Source of the DNA: Paraburkholderia aromaticivorans
GTDB taxonomy: Bacteria > Pseudomonadota > Gammaproteobacteria > Burkholderiales > Burkholderiaceae
Assembly (NCBI RefSeq): GCF_012689525.1
Contig: NZ_CP051516.1
Coordinates: 1,364,001 to 1,428,000 of the forward strand
Direction of reading: 5' to 3'
DNA length: 64,000 nucleotides
Within the stretch, counting starts at the first letter, position 1; every line of letters begins with the position of its first letter. The notes below the pieces were generated by a model. The model saw only the letters and a list, made by a program, of their open reading frames with translations, searched no databases and was not told the origin of the DNA. Shown piece by piece: positions 11,250-19,944 of the stretch. Made by a program: the position numbers and the translations under genes.

Positions 11250-12383
11250 ATGGAGACACATAGCATCCGAGACGCAAGCTCTTTGCGCTACGTGACCGGC
11301 CTCGATGGACTGCGAGCCATCTCGATGATGCTGGTCGTACTTTTCCACTACACGAGCTATTTTTCCAGTCGCCTCTCAGAATTGGGTGGCGCATGGTCCG
11401 GCATCGTGCGTGTTGCGTCGACCGGCTGGATCGGCGTGGACGTGTTTTTCGTGATCTCGGGCTTTCTCATCACCACGACGCTATTGAAACGGCCCGTCAA
11501 TTCAGTCGCGTCCTACTCGAAATTCATTCGGCGCCGGGCAATCCGGTTGCTGCCGGCCTACGTCGCGAGCCTGCTGATATTCACGCTTGTCGCGCTGCTG
11601 ATCGATCCGCATAGCAAGGTGTTGAAAAACGAGTATCTGCTATGGACATTCACGGCCAGTCTGCAGTCGCTGCTGGGCGACCGGGTCGCGCTGGCCGATC
11701 AACATTTCACCATGGCGCATTTCTGGACGCTGGCCGTGGAATGGCATTTCTATATCGTCTTCCCGATTCTCGTTGCCCGTTTCCATTCGTACTTTCGCCC
11801 GGCTGTGGCGCTCTTGCTGGTGGCGATATCGTTCAGGGTGGCGTGCCATTTTGCCGGGATTTCCGACAACGGTATCTATACCTTCACGCTTTGCCGGATC
11901 GACTCGATTGCAGTAGGTTGCCTGCTGGCACTGGTGCCTTCCCACCTTCGTTCCAGGCGCTCCGCAGCGGCAGGCGTCGTCGGCGTGGCGATGTTCATGG
12001 CGATCTGGATTGCGTTGGCATGTTCAGATGTCCCATTCAAAACCTTGGCGTGGCTTCAGACGTTCGGATATACGCTGCTAGCTGTGTCGGTCGCGTTGAT
12101 GATTTACCGGGTCATCCATTCCTCTCCGCGCTCGCGGATCGTGCGTGCGCTGGAATTCAAGCCGCTTGCTTCAATAGGACGCGCGAGCTATAGCCTATAC
12201 ATCTGGCACGTGCCTTTTTATCCTACCATCGTGCTGCTGGCGCAACGCAACTTCACGGACATCAGGCTTGCGTATCTGTTTGCGGTGCTGGCCGGCGTCG
12301 TGATGACGGCGGCGCTCGGCAGCCTCTCTTATCTGCTCGTCGAATCCCGATTCACCCGGGCGCGTCCAGCGGTGCTCGCCTGA
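11250..12383 (+). CDS. Acyltransferase 3 (OafA/NodX-type) family membrane protein
   Basis: A 377-residue multi-spanning membrane O-acyltransferase of the acyltransferase-3 family, which transfers acetyl or other acyl groups to cell-surface sugars. The N terminus shows GLDGLRAISMMLVVLFHY with the expected histidine, then DVFFVISGFLI and RRAIRLLPAY, all conserved in the family. Around ten hydrophobic segments fill the rest and no SGNH domain is fused. It stands alone between the tRNA-Ser terminator and an MFS gene, and its base composition is a little less GC-rich than its neighbours. The sugar or lipid target cannot be read from the sequence. Confidence 0.88.
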   Translation: METHSIRDASSLRYVTGLDGLRAISMMLVVLFHYTSYFSSRLSELGGAWSGIVRVASTGWIGVDVFFVISGFLITTTLLKRPVNSVASYSKFIRRRAIRLLPAYVASLLIFTLVALLIDPHSKVLKNEYLLWTFTASLQSLLGDRVALADQHFTMAHFWTLAVEWHFYIVFPILVARFHSYFRPAVALLLVAISFRVACHFAGISDNGIYTFTLCRIDSIAVGCLLALVPSHLRSRRSAAAGVVGVAMFMAIWIALACSDVPFKTLAWLQTFGYTLLAVSVALMIYRVIHSSPRSRIVRALEFKPLASIGRASYSLYIWHVPFYPTIVLLAQRNFTDIRLAYLFAVLAGVVMTAALGSLSYLLVESRFTRARPAVLA

Positions 12384-12503
12384 AGGCGGCGAGCCGTTTT
12401 GTCGCTGCCGGCGAGGTGTGCCGCGCAAGGCCGTAAACCAAAACAAATCATCTTGCTCTAAACTAGCGGCCGCCCAAGCCGCCCAGTCAAGAGCACGAAC
12501 GCC

Positions 12504-13766
12504 ATGCCTCCAGCGCCCGCCGAACCGCCCGGCTCCTCATCCGTTAGTTTGCCGAAACACCCCGCATTTCAACGTTTCTGGTGCACGCGCATCCTCTCGT
12601 CGCTGTCGTTCCAGATGCTCGCCGTGGCAATGGGCTGGCACATTTACGCGCTCACGCATAGCGCCTTCGCACTCGGCCTCGTCGGCCTCGCGCAATTTCT
12701 GCCGATGTTCGTGCTGACGCTCGTCGTCGGCCAGGTCGCCGACCGTTACGACCGCCGCCGCATCGCGGCCATCTGCCAAAGCCTCGAAAGCGTCGCTGCA
12801 TTGTTATTCGCCGTCGGCACCTTCGGCGGCTGGATCAGCGCACCCGTGATTTATGTGCTGGCCGCATGCGTCGGCGCGGCGCGCGCCTTCGAATCGCCCG
12901 CCGTCGCTTCGTTGTTGCCGGGCGTCGTGCCGCGCGGGCAGTTGCCCAAAGCGACGGCATGGGCCACGTCCGCGAATCAGACCGCGCAGATCGCGGGCCC
13001 GGCGCTGGGCGGTCTGCTCTACGGCATCGGCCCCGGCGCGGCCTATCTCGCCTGCACGCTGTCGTTCGCGGCCGCAGCCGCAGCCGTGTCAGGCATTTCG
13101 CTACAGACAAAGCCGGCGAACCGCGCACCCGTCACGCTTGAATCGGTGTTCTCGGGCATTGCCTTCATTCGCCGCGAGCCGGTGATTCTCGGCGCGTTGT
13201 CGCTCGATCTGTTCGCTGTGCTGTTCGGCGGCGCGACCGCGCTGTTGCCGATCTTCGCGCGCGATATCCTGCACACGGGGCCGCTCGGTCTCGGGCTGTT
13301 GCGTTCGGGCACCGCCGTCGGCGCACTCGCGGGCACCATCTGGCTCGCGCATTTCCCGCTGCGCAACCGACCGGGCGCGGCGATGTTCGGCGGCGTGATC
13401 GCGTTCGGCGCGGCCACGGTCGTGTTCGGTCTGTCGCATCAATTTTTCGTGTCGCTCGTCGCGCTGATGGTGCTCGGCGCCTCGGACACCATCAGCGTGG
13501 TCGTGCGTCTGTCGCTCGTGCAACTGCGTACACCGGATGAAATGCTGGGACGCGTCAGCGCGGTCAACTCGCTTTTCATTGGGACGTCGAATCAATTGGG
13601 CGAATTCGAATCCGGCGTGACGGCGGGGTGGTGGGGCGCGCAACCGGCGGTGCTGGTGGGCGGCGTGGCGACCATCGCGGTCGCCTTGCTTTGGATGCGC
13701 TTCTTCCCGGAACTCAGGCGCACGCGCTCGCTGGAGCGCGAAGAGGCACTCGCGCCGAGCCGTTGA
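12504..13766 (+). CDS. MFS transporter, DHA3 (EntS/macrolide-type) family
   Basis: A 420-residue major facilitator with about 12 membrane segments. The motifs VGQVADRYDRRRIAAICQ after the second segment and ARAFESPAVASLLPGVVPR in the central part are typical of the EntS-like DHA3 exporters, which expel siderophores or drugs. It runs toward the EamA gene on the opposite strand, with only 18 bp between the two stops. Nothing nearby reveals the substrate. Confidence 0.87.
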   Translation: MPPAPAEPPGSSSVSLPKHPAFQRFWCTRILSSLSFQMLAVAMGWHIYALTHSAFALGLVGLAQFLPMFVLTLVVGQVADRYDRRRIAAICQSLESVAALLFAVGTFGGWISAPVIYVLAACVGAARAFESPAVASLLPGVVPRGQLPKATAWATSANQTAQIAGPALGGLLYGIGPGAAYLACTLSFAAAAAAVSGISLQTKPANRAPVTLESVFSGIAFIRREPVILGALSLDLFAVLFGGATALLPIFARDILHTGPLGLGLLRSGTAVGALAGTIWLAHFPLRNRPGAAMFGGVIAFGAATVVFGLSHQFFVSLVALMVLGASDTISVVVRLSLVQLRTPDEMLGRVSAVNSLFIGTSNQLGEFESGVTAGWWGAQPAVLVGGVATIAVALLWMRFFPELRRTRSLEREEALAPSR

Positions 13767-13784
13767 TCGACGCAGCACGTTGCT

Positions 13785-14696
13785 TCAGGCCTGCGCGGCG
13801 CTCACACGCAGCGCGGTCCATCGCACGGTCGCCAGAATCGATGCCGCGACGATCAACGCACCGCCGACCCACGCGGTCATCGAAATTCGCTCACCCAACC
13901 AGATGCAGGCAAACAATGCCCCGAACGCCGGTTCGCTGCCCATCAGCAGCGAGACGCGTGTCGGGCTGCTGCGCTTGATCGCGAAGTTCTGCGCGAAGAA
14001 CGCGAACAGCGTGCACGCGATCACCAGATAGCCGACATAGCCCCAGAACGCCGCATGTCCCGCAATCGAGGGCACGGGCTGCCACTGCTGCGGCGCAAAC
14101 AGCCAGGCGGCCGCGGCGCTGCCGAATGCCACTACGCCAGACTGAACCGCTGTCACCGACAGCGGCGGCAGCGCCGAATCGCGCATCACGCGTTTGGTCA
14201 CACACACCGTCAACGCGCGCAGCAGCGCGGCGAGCAGAATCAGCGCATCGCCGGGATTGAGGCTCAGCGCACCGTCGCCGGCGAGCAGCCATGCGCCCAG
14301 CAGCGAAAGCGCCACTGCCAGCCATTCGACGCGGCTCGGCTTGCGCTTGAGCAGCAACCATTCGACGAGCGGCGTCAACGCCACGCACAAGCTGATCAGA
14401 AACGCGGCGTTGGCCGCGCGGGTCATCAGGATGCCGAAGGTTTCGCACAGAAAGATACCGAGAAGCAGCGCGCCGGCGACCAGCACGCCGCGCAGCATGC
14501 GGGCGTCGGCGGCGCGCAGGTGGCGCAGGGCCGGCGACAAAATCACGAAAGTGATGCCGAAGCGCAGCGCTAGCAAACCCAGCACCGGATAAAACACCAG
14601 TGCGCTTTTGACCACGCCGTAACTGGTGCCCCACACGACGGCGACGGCGAGCAGCATCAGATCGGACAACATGAGCAGGCGTTCTTGTTTCGACAT
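13785..14696 (-). CDS. EamA (DMT superfamily) transporter
   Basis: A membrane protein of about 303 residues with ten predicted hydrophobic segments in two EamA halves (VVWGTSYGVVKSAL near the start and GSEPAFGALFACIWLGE in the second half). Family members export metabolites such as amino acids or small drugs. The frame opens at 14768, but the ATG at 14696 with a GAGG site before it gives the normal N terminus MSKQERLLML. It is divergent from a LysR gene 126 bp away, which is its likely regulator. Confidence 0.88.
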   Translation of the reverse strand: MSKQERLLMLSDLMLLAVAVVWGTSYGVVKSALVFYPVLGLLALRFGITFVILSPALRHLRAADARMLRGVLVAGALLLGIFLCETFGILMTRAANAAFLISLCVALTPLVEWLLLKRKPSRVEWLAVALSLLGAWLLAGDGALSLNPGDALILLAALLRALTVCVTKRVMRDSALPPLSVTAVQSGVVAFGSAAAAWLFAPQQWQPVPSIAGHAAFWGYVGYLVIACTLFAFFAQNFAIKRSSPTRVSLLMGSEPAFGALFACIWLGERISMTAWVGGALIVAASILATVRWTALRVSAAQA

Positions 14697-14822
14697 GGAC
14701 GGACCTCGAGCTATTGAGGGCGTATTGTCGAACTTTGCGGCACGCGTGATAATCAGGTCTAGACGCACAGCGTTTATGTCGAAAATGCATTAATGCCTGG
14801 CCACACTCACGGACCCGGAACG

Positions 14823-15752
14823 ATGACCCCAACCGAGCTTTTCGCCTTGCTGCCTGACATGGCGGTTTTTGCGCGCGTCGTCGACGCCGGCAACTTCTCG
14901 GTGGCGGCGCGGCAACTCGGCAGCACGCCGTCGACGGTCAGCCGTCAGATCAAGCGGCTCGAAGACGCGCTGGCGACCCGGTTGCTCGAGCGCTCCACGC
15001 GCACGGTGCGGGTGACGGAATCGGGTGCCCAAGTGGTGCGATTCTGTCGCGACGTGGTGAGCGCCGCGTCGGGCGCGGTCGACGCCGCCGGGCAACTGGC
15101 CGGCAGACCGCAAGGCAAGGTGAGCGTGAGTGCGCCGACCCAGTTCGCGAAGTCCGTGATTCACCCGCTCATTGCCGGCCTCCTGCGCGCTTACGACGAA
15201 GTGGACCTGCAACTCCTGTTCACCGACCACGACGTCGACCCGCTCGCCGACGATGTCGATCTGGTGATCCGCCTGACCGAGCATCCACCGCAGGGACTCG
15301 CGGGGCGCCGATTGGGCGCGGTGCGCTGGCTGCTAGTGGCGACGCCGGCGTATTTGCGCGAGCGCGGCACACCGGCGCAGCCGCGCGATCTGCAGAAGCA
15401 CGCATGCATCTACCTCGGCGAGACTGCCGACGACAACCGCTGGCGCTTTCGCCGCGGCACGGAGACACAGAGCGTCGACGTGAAGGGTCGCTATATCGCC
15501 AATCATGCCGGCGCGCGACTCGAAGCCGCGCTGCAGGACTTCGGCATCGCGTGCGTACCGGAATTTGCAGCCGCGGAATCGCTGCAGAGCGGCGAGCTCG
15601 TGCAGGTCTTGCCCGACTGGAATCTCGAAGCGCGCGCCTACGTGGGCTGGGTGTGGCTGCTGTATCCACCGAATCGTTTCCTGCCTCCGAAGGTGAGAGC
15701 GTTGATCGACTACCTCGTCGAGCATCTTCACGACACGCTCGATATCGCGTGA
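14823..15752 (+). CDS. LysR-family transcriptional regulator (divergent from EamA gene)
   Basis: About 309 residues. The N-terminal winged helix-turn-helix (FARVVDAGNFSVAARQLGSTPSTVSRQIKRLE) is followed by a periplasmic-binding-like effector domain of the CrgA/DsdC-like group (QGKVSVSAPTQFAKSVI, HACIYLGE). An ATG ten codons upstream at 14793 is also possible. The divergent arrangement suggests control of the EamA exporter gene, with the operator in the shared 126-bp region. The effector molecule is unknown. Confidence 0.88.
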   Translation: MTPTELFALLPDMAVFARVVDAGNFSVAARQLGSTPSTVSRQIKRLEDALATRLLERSTRTVRVTESGAQVVRFCRDVVSAASGAVDAAGQLAGRPQGKVSVSAPTQFAKSVIHPLIAGLLRAYDEVDLQLLFTDHDVDPLADDVDLVIRLTEHPPQGLAGRRLGAVRWLLVATPAYLRERGTPAQPRDLQKHACIYLGETADDNRWRFRRGTETQSVDVKGRYIANHAGARLEAALQDFGIACVPEFAAAESLQSGELVQVLPDWNLEARAYVGWVWLLYPPNRFLPPKVRALIDYLVEHLHDTLDIA

Positions 15753-15845
15753 GAACCACCGCACGCGAGACGAAAGTGGAATCGCCCGCGTAATTCATGA
15801 TTCAATGCAGTCCCAGCGATTCGATCGATCACGAGGAGAACCAGC

Positions 15846-16937
15846 ATGAGCATGCGCGAAACCGGGCCGATTGCGGCGACTGTTTATCGTGGCGCTTCGA
15901 TTGAGAACACGCATCTGGCGCACGTCGCAGTGGTCGACGCGAGTGGCCGACTGCTGGCCTCATTCGGCGATCCGTCGCGCATGACGCTAGCGCGCTCCGC
16001 GGCGAAGCCCGCGCAAGCGTTGGCGGTGTTGGAGACCGGCGCATTGGAGCGTTTCGGTTTCGACGAAGCCGACCTTGCGCTGATGTGCGGCTCGCACAGC
16101 AGCGAGGCGCGCCACATCGAGCGGACGCGACAGATGCTGGCCAAGGCGCAGGCGAGCGAAGCCGACTTGCGCTGCGGCGGGCATCCACCGTTATCCGACG
16201 CCGTCTACATCGACTGGCTCAAACGCGACTTCAAGCCGAGTGGCGTGTGCAGCAATTGCTCCGGCAAACACGCGGGCATGCTGGCCGGCGCGCAATCGAT
16301 CGGCGCATCGATAGAGGGGTATGAGCGGCCCGACCATCCATTGCAGGTGCGAGTAAGACACACGGTCGCGGACGTCTGCGATTTACCCGACGACGCGGTG
16401 CACTGGGCGACAGACGGTTGCAATCTACCGACGCCGGCCTTTCCGCTGGACCGCCTCGCACGCCTGTTCGCGAAGCTAGCCGCCGCAGAAGACGAGGTCT
16501 CGTCGAACGCGCCGTCCGTCACAACGCGCACGACGGCGCTCGCCCGAATCTACCGCGCGATGACAACCTATCCGGAATGGGTAGCGGGCGAGGGCCGCTT
16601 CTGCACGCGGTTGATGCAGGCTTTCGACGGCGCGCTGGTCGGCAAGGTCGGCGCGGACGGCAGCTATGCGATAGGCGTCCGGGCATCGAAGCAGACAGAG
16701 AGGGCAGGCGCGCAAGGCGCGCTGGGCATCGCGGTAAAAATCGAGGACGGCAACGTTGGCGTACTGTATGCGGTGGTGGCGGAACTGCTAGCGTTGCTAG
16801 ACATAGGGACACCGAACCAGCGCGCAAAACTCGGAGCGTTCCACGCACCAAAGATGTTGAACACCATGGGCATCCCAACGAGCCGAATAACATTTTCGGT
16901 CGCACTCAAACGCGCACCGGACGCCGCCATTCAATGA
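15846..16937 (+). CDS. L-asparaginase II (Rhizobium-type, PF06089 family)
   Basis: A 363-residue enzyme of the thermolabile/Rhizobium-type asparaginase family, which hydrolyses asparagine to aspartate and ammonia. Family marks are RSAAKPAQALAVLETGA, MCGSHSSEARHIE, the cysteine-containing CSNCSGKHAGMLA and the late GKVGADGSYAIGVRASKQTE. The start ATG at 15846 has GAGGAG nine bases upstream. The last part of the gene uses less GC-rich codons than the region to its left. It lies just upstream of the IS-disrupted repeat and is otherwise unaccompanied. Confidence 0.9.
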   Translation: MSMRETGPIAATVYRGASIENTHLAHVAVVDASGRLLASFGDPSRMTLARSAAKPAQALAVLETGALERFGFDEADLALMCGSHSSEARHIERTRQMLAKAQASEADLRCGGHPPLSDAVYIDWLKRDFKPSGVCSNCSGKHAGMLAGAQSIGASIEGYERPDHPLQVRVRHTVADVCDLPDDAVHWATDGCNLPTPAFPLDRLARLFAKLAAAEDEVSSNAPSVTTRTTALARIYRAMTTYPEWVAGEGRFCTRLMQAFDGALVGKVGADGSYAIGVRASKQTERAGAQGALGIAVKIEDGNVGVLYAVVAELLALLDIGTPNQRAKLGAFHAPKMLNTMGIPTSRITFSVALKRAPDAAIQ

Positions 16938-17077
16938 ACAACCGCGACGGCGCGCGCAGCGCCGCCGAAAGAATGACAGCTTTGTCACCAGGGCGGAATG
17001 CGCGAGGGCACAGATTCCAGATGCACCACTACCGCGGCTGCGCGGGGGACCCGCTTCTAGGCTAGCGGTGTGAAGCC

Positions 17078-17111
17078 GCTTTCTTTGCCTACTTTCTTTG
17101 CGGCCCCTCCA
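17078..17111 (+). repeat. Left half of a palindromic repeat interrupted by the IS element
   Basis: CCTACTTTCTTTGC at 17088-17101 is the exact reverse complement of GCAAAGAAAGTAGG at 18771-18784 on the other side of the insertion sequence. The surrounding text (GCTTTCTTTGCCTACTT and, on the right, TGCCGCCCCGCACAGGGGC) resembles an intergenic palindromic repeat I recall from Burkholderia genomes. The insertion falls between the arms. Confidence 0.75.
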
Positions 17112-17179
17112 TGTCAGGCTAGTTGTCGCCTCACCCGAACCGATTAGTGTAAAGATGGGGGGCGGACAGCGAATGGAAG

Positions 17180-17680
17180 ATGAAACGCTATTCAGCGGAA
17201 ACCCGGGAGTGGGTAATCAAACAGATGATGCCGCCGTTTAATCGTGCGGTCGTTGAGCTGGCGGGAGCGACGGGCATCACCACGGTGACGCTACGGACCT
17301 GGCGGCAACATGCAAGGGATGCAGGGGTATTCATGCCGGGTAATGGCAGAACCAGCGATCAGTGGTCAAGCGCCGACAAGTTCAGGGTGGTGCTGGAGAC
17401 GGCGTCGCTCAACGAGGCCGAGACCTCCCAGTACTGTCGCAGCAAGGGCATCTATCCGGAGCAGATCCGGCAGTGGCGCGAGGCGTGCGAGCAGGCCAAC
17501 GTAGCGCCTGAAACAAAGCCAACGGCTGCCCAGCGCAATGAAGCAAAGGCCGCTCACAAACGCATCCGTGAGCTGGAGCGCCAGCTCAGGCGCAGCGATG
17601 CCGCGCGGGCGGAGGCAGCGGCGTTGCTGAACCTGCGAAAAAAAGCCGAAGCGATCTGGGGCAAGGAAGAGGAAGACTGA
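17180..17680 (+). CDS. IS3-family transposase OrfA (DNA-binding)
   Basis: A 166-residue protein with two helix-turn-helix-like units (VVELAGATGITTVTLRTWRQHA and SQYCRSKGIYPEQIRQWREA) and a basic, heptad-rich C terminus (KRIRELERQLRRSDAARAEA), the usual OrfA leucine-zipper region. The ATG at 17180 has GGAAG in front. At residues 154-155 (CGA AAA AAA GCC) the mRNA reads A AAA AAA G, a canonical -1 slippery heptamer. Slippage there leads into the orfB frame, so this gene probably yields both OrfA and an OrfAB fusion. Confidence 0.92.
   Translation: MKRYSAETREWVIKQMMPPFNRAVVELAGATGITTVTLRTWRQHARDAGVFMPGNGRTSDQWSSADKFRVVLETASLNEAETSQYCRSKGIYPEQIRQWREACEQANVAPETKPTAAQRNEAKAAHKRIRELERQLRRSDAARAEAAALLNLRKKAEAIWGKEEED
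17638..17645 (+). promoter_or_regulatory. Programmed -1 frameshift site (A AAA AAA G)
   Basis: Seven A residues (17638-17644) followed by G are phased as A AAA AAA G in the orfA frame. The -1 frame from here is open through 17707 into orfB with no stop, as required for an OrfAB transposase. Confidence 0.8.
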
Positions 17681-17706
17681 TCAGCAGCCCGGATCGCGAT
17701 GAAGCC

Positions 17707-18729
17707 ATGCAGTTGATCGATGAAGCGGTACAGCATGGGGCACGCCGCTCGCGTGCATGCGAGCAGTTGGGGCTCAGCGTGCGCAGTGTCCAGCGCTGGC
17801 GCCTGTCGCCGCAGGACGGGCGCACCCAGGTGAAGCGTGCGGCACCGCCCAACAAGCTCAGTGAGGCCGAGCGTCAGGCCGTGCTCGACGCAGCCAACCG
17901 CCCGGGCTACGCGAGTCTGACGCCGCACCAGATTGTGCCGAAACTGGCGGATGAAGGGATTTATCTGGCATCCGAATCGACGTTTTACCGGGTGCTGAAA
18001 GCGGCAGGACAAAGCCAGCGTCGAGGCCGTGCGCGAGCCCCGCGACGACGCACGCTCACGACGCATTGTGCGCAGGGTCCGAATCAGGTGTGGTGCTGGG
18101 ATATTACGTGGATGCCGACCACAGTCAGGGGCCGGTACTTCTACTGGTACATGATGAAGGACATCTACAGCCGCAAACTGGTGATGAACGAGGTCTGGGA
18201 GCAGGAGTCGGCCGAGCATGCGAGCGTCCTGCTGGCCAAGGGATGTTTGCGTGAAGGCCTCGCCGGGCGGCCGCTGGTGCTGCATTCGGATAACGGCAGT
18301 GCGATGAAAGGTGCCACCATGCGCGCGGCGATGATCGATCTCGGTGTGCAGCCTTCGTTCAGCCGGCCGCGCGTGAGCAACGACAACGCGTTTGCCGAGT
18401 CGCTATTCCGCACGGCAAAGTACTGTCCGTTGTGGCCCGAGCAGCCGTTCGACACGCTGGAGGCGGCTCGGGAATGGGTGCAGCGCTTCGTGCAGTGGTA
18501 CAACGAAGAGCACTGCCACAGCGGCCTGAAGTATGTCAGCCCGGGCCAGCGGCATCGCGGCGAAGCCAACGACCTGCTGGCCCGACGGCGTGCGCTGTAC
18601 CGCAGCGCGCGCATGCAAAACCCGGCGCGCTGGTCAGGGGCCATCCGCAACTGGCACCTGACAGACGCGGTCTATCTGAATCCGGAACGAACCTCGGCCT
18701 CAGCCAAAATGTACAGGCAGGCAGCGTAA
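17707..18729 (+). CDS. IS3-family transposase OrfB (DDE integrase domain)
   Basis: A 340-residue retroviral-type integrase. The catalytic triad is visible: D in WCWDITW, D in LHSDNGS and E in NDNAFAESLFRTAK, followed by the family-typical WVQRFVQWYNEEHCHSGLKYVSP. An N-terminal helix-turn-helix (GARRSRACEQLGLSVRSVQRWR) and an HTH_21-like segment precede the core. It can be made from its own ATG or, more likely for activity, as an OrfAB fusion by frameshifting. The frame is intact from end to end. Confidence 0.94.
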   Translation: MQLIDEAVQHGARRSRACEQLGLSVRSVQRWRLSPQDGRTQVKRAAPPNKLSEAERQAVLDAANRPGYASLTPHQIVPKLADEGIYLASESTFYRVLKAAGQSQRRGRARAPRRRTLTTHCAQGPNQVWCWDITWMPTTVRGRYFYWYMMKDIYSRKLVMNEVWEQESAEHASVLLAKGCLREGLAGRPLVLHSDNGSAMKGATMRAAMIDLGVQPSFSRPRVSNDNAFAESLFRTAKYCPLWPEQPFDTLEAAREWVQRFVQWYNEEHCHSGLKYVSPGQRHRGEANDLLARRRALYRSARMQNPARWSGAIRNWHLTDAVYLNPERTSASAKMYRQAA

Positions 18730-18760
18730 CGCGGTTCTGGCGACAACTACCTTGACACAC

Positions 18761-18812
18761 ACCGCGGCAAGCAAAGAAAGTAGGTGCCGCCCCGCACAGG
18801 GGCAACACTAAT
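18761..18812 (+). repeat. Right half of the palindromic repeat interrupted by the IS element
   Basis: GCAAAGAAAGTAGG at 18771-18784 pairs with 17088-17101. It continues into TGCCGCCCCGCACAGGGGC and CACTAATAGACC, which looks like the tail of the same repeat family. With the IS removed, the two arms would form a hairpin between the asparaginase and cheV genes, where convergent transcripts end. Confidence 0.7.
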
Positions 18813-18859
18813 AGACCACCACGACCTCAAGAAAAGGCCAACAAGCACAGACAAAAAAC

Positions 18860-19837
18860 TCAAGCAGCAACCTTCGCCCCCACAACCCCAATCGCATTCC
18901 GAATAGCATCCGCCAACTCCGAAGCAGCGAACTTCGCCACATACCCATTAGCCCCGGCATTCTTCACATGCGCCTCATTAGCGGCCCCGGTAAGAGAAGA
19001 ATGAATAATCACCGGAATATCCCTAGTCCGCTCATCAGCTTTGATCTGTCGAGTGAGCATAAACCCATCCATCTCAGGCATCTCAAGATCCGTCAAAACA
19101 AGCGCAATACTATCCTTGACACGAGTCCCATTAGCCTGCGCCTCGCGCGCAATCTGCTGCAAGGTATTCCAGGCCTCTTCCCCGGTCTTCGTCATCACAT
19201 AATCCGCCCCGATAGCACTCAAAGCCTGCTCGATGAGCTTACGAGCAAACCCGGAATCATCAGCCGCCAGAATCTTCGCCCCACGCGGAATCCCCAACGC
19301 CTCTCCAACGGATGTCGGATCCACACTAGGATGCTGTGACGGAAACACATCGCGCAACACCTGCTCGACATCGATCACCTGGGCCAACCGCGAATCACCG
19401 GTATTCCCATCGATCCGCGCAATGCTGGTAACCAGATTGCCCCCAGCCGCACCTTCGGCGGACAAAACCTGATTCCACTCCAGCCGCACGATATCGTCGA
19501 CCTCTTCAACGGCAAACGCCTGGGTCGACCGCGCAAACTCCGTCACCAGCAAAATATTCAGCCCGCGCGTCGGCTCACACCCCATCAGGCGCGGCAAGTC
19601 GATCACAGGAATGATCTGGCCGCGAATATCCACAGCGCCCATTACGAACGGCGACGAACCGGCGATCGGCGTAACCGTGGGCATCGTCGAGATTTCCCGC
19701 ACCTTGAAGACGTTGATGCCATAAAGCTCGTGCGCGTCGCTGCCTGGCACGGAGCCCAAGCGGTACAGCAACAATTCGAACTTGTTGGAACTCGTCAGAT
19801 TGCTGCGTTCATCGTTCGCGCGGTTGTCTACTGCCAT
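18860..19837 (-). CDS. cheV: Chemotaxis coupling protein CheV (CheW-REC fusion)
   Basis: A 325-residue cytoplasmic protein with an N-terminal CheW-like domain (about residues 18-165; FVMGAVDIRGQIIPVIDL) and a C-terminal receiver domain (about 186-315). The receiver has acidic residues D193-D194, phospho-acceptor D250 in LTDLEMPEMDGF, S280-S281 and K302. CheV couples chemoreceptors to CheA and tunes adaptation by phosphorylation. The ATG at 19837 has GGAGAG upstream. A strong sigma-28 promoter lies about 80 bases upstream on the same strand, placing the gene in the flagellar late-gene regulon although no other chemotaxis gene is nearby. Base composition is less GC-rich than flanking genes. Confidence 0.95.
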   Translation of the reverse strand: MAVDNRANDERSNLTSSNKFELLLYRLGSVPGSDAHELYGINVFKVREISTMPTVTPIAGSSPFVMGAVDIRGQIIPVIDLPRLMGCEPTRGLNILLVTEFARSTQAFAVEEVDDIVRLEWNQVLSAEGAAGGNLVTSIARIDGNTGDSRLAQVIDVEQVLRDVFPSQHPSVDPTSVGEALGIPRGAKILAADDSGFARKLIEQALSAIGADYVMTKTGEEAWNTLQQIAREAQANGTRVKDSIALVLTDLEMPEMDGFMLTRQIKADERTRDIPVIIHSSLTGAANEAHVKNAGANGYVAKFAASELADAIRNAIGVVGAKVAA

Positions 19838-19917
19838 CGAATCTCTCCAGGATTACGGTGCGTGTGATGCGCCATTCAACCGTGTCGTTCGATCCTGGCG
19901 CGCGCCCTACCTTTCTG

Positions 19918-19944
19918 TTATCGGCGCGGCGGACGGAAAGTTCA
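19918..19944 (-). promoter_or_regulatory. Sigma-28 (FliA) promoter of cheV
   Basis: Read on the minus strand this is TGAACTTT, an 11-base spacer, then GCCGATAA. The -10 matches the FliA consensus GCCGATAA in all eight positions, the -35 matches TAAAGTTT in six of eight, and the spacing is exactly the consensus 11. It would start a leader of about 75 bases ahead of cheV. Confidence 0.8.

Larger units (their letters stand above)
17112..18757 (+). mobile_element. IS3-family insertion sequence, complete (about 1646 bp)
   Basis: The ends are imperfect terminal inverted repeats: TGTCAGGCTAGTTGTCGCC at 17112-17130 and its partner GGCGACAACTACCTTGACA at 18739-18757 (17 of 19 matching), with the TG...CA ends usual for IS3. 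Inside are two overlapping-phase reading frames, orfA and orfB, with a slippery A7 run. Both frames are open and the DDE residues are present, so the copy looks functional. I could not find a clear short target duplication (left flank CTCCA, right flank CACAC). Confidence 0.9.
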
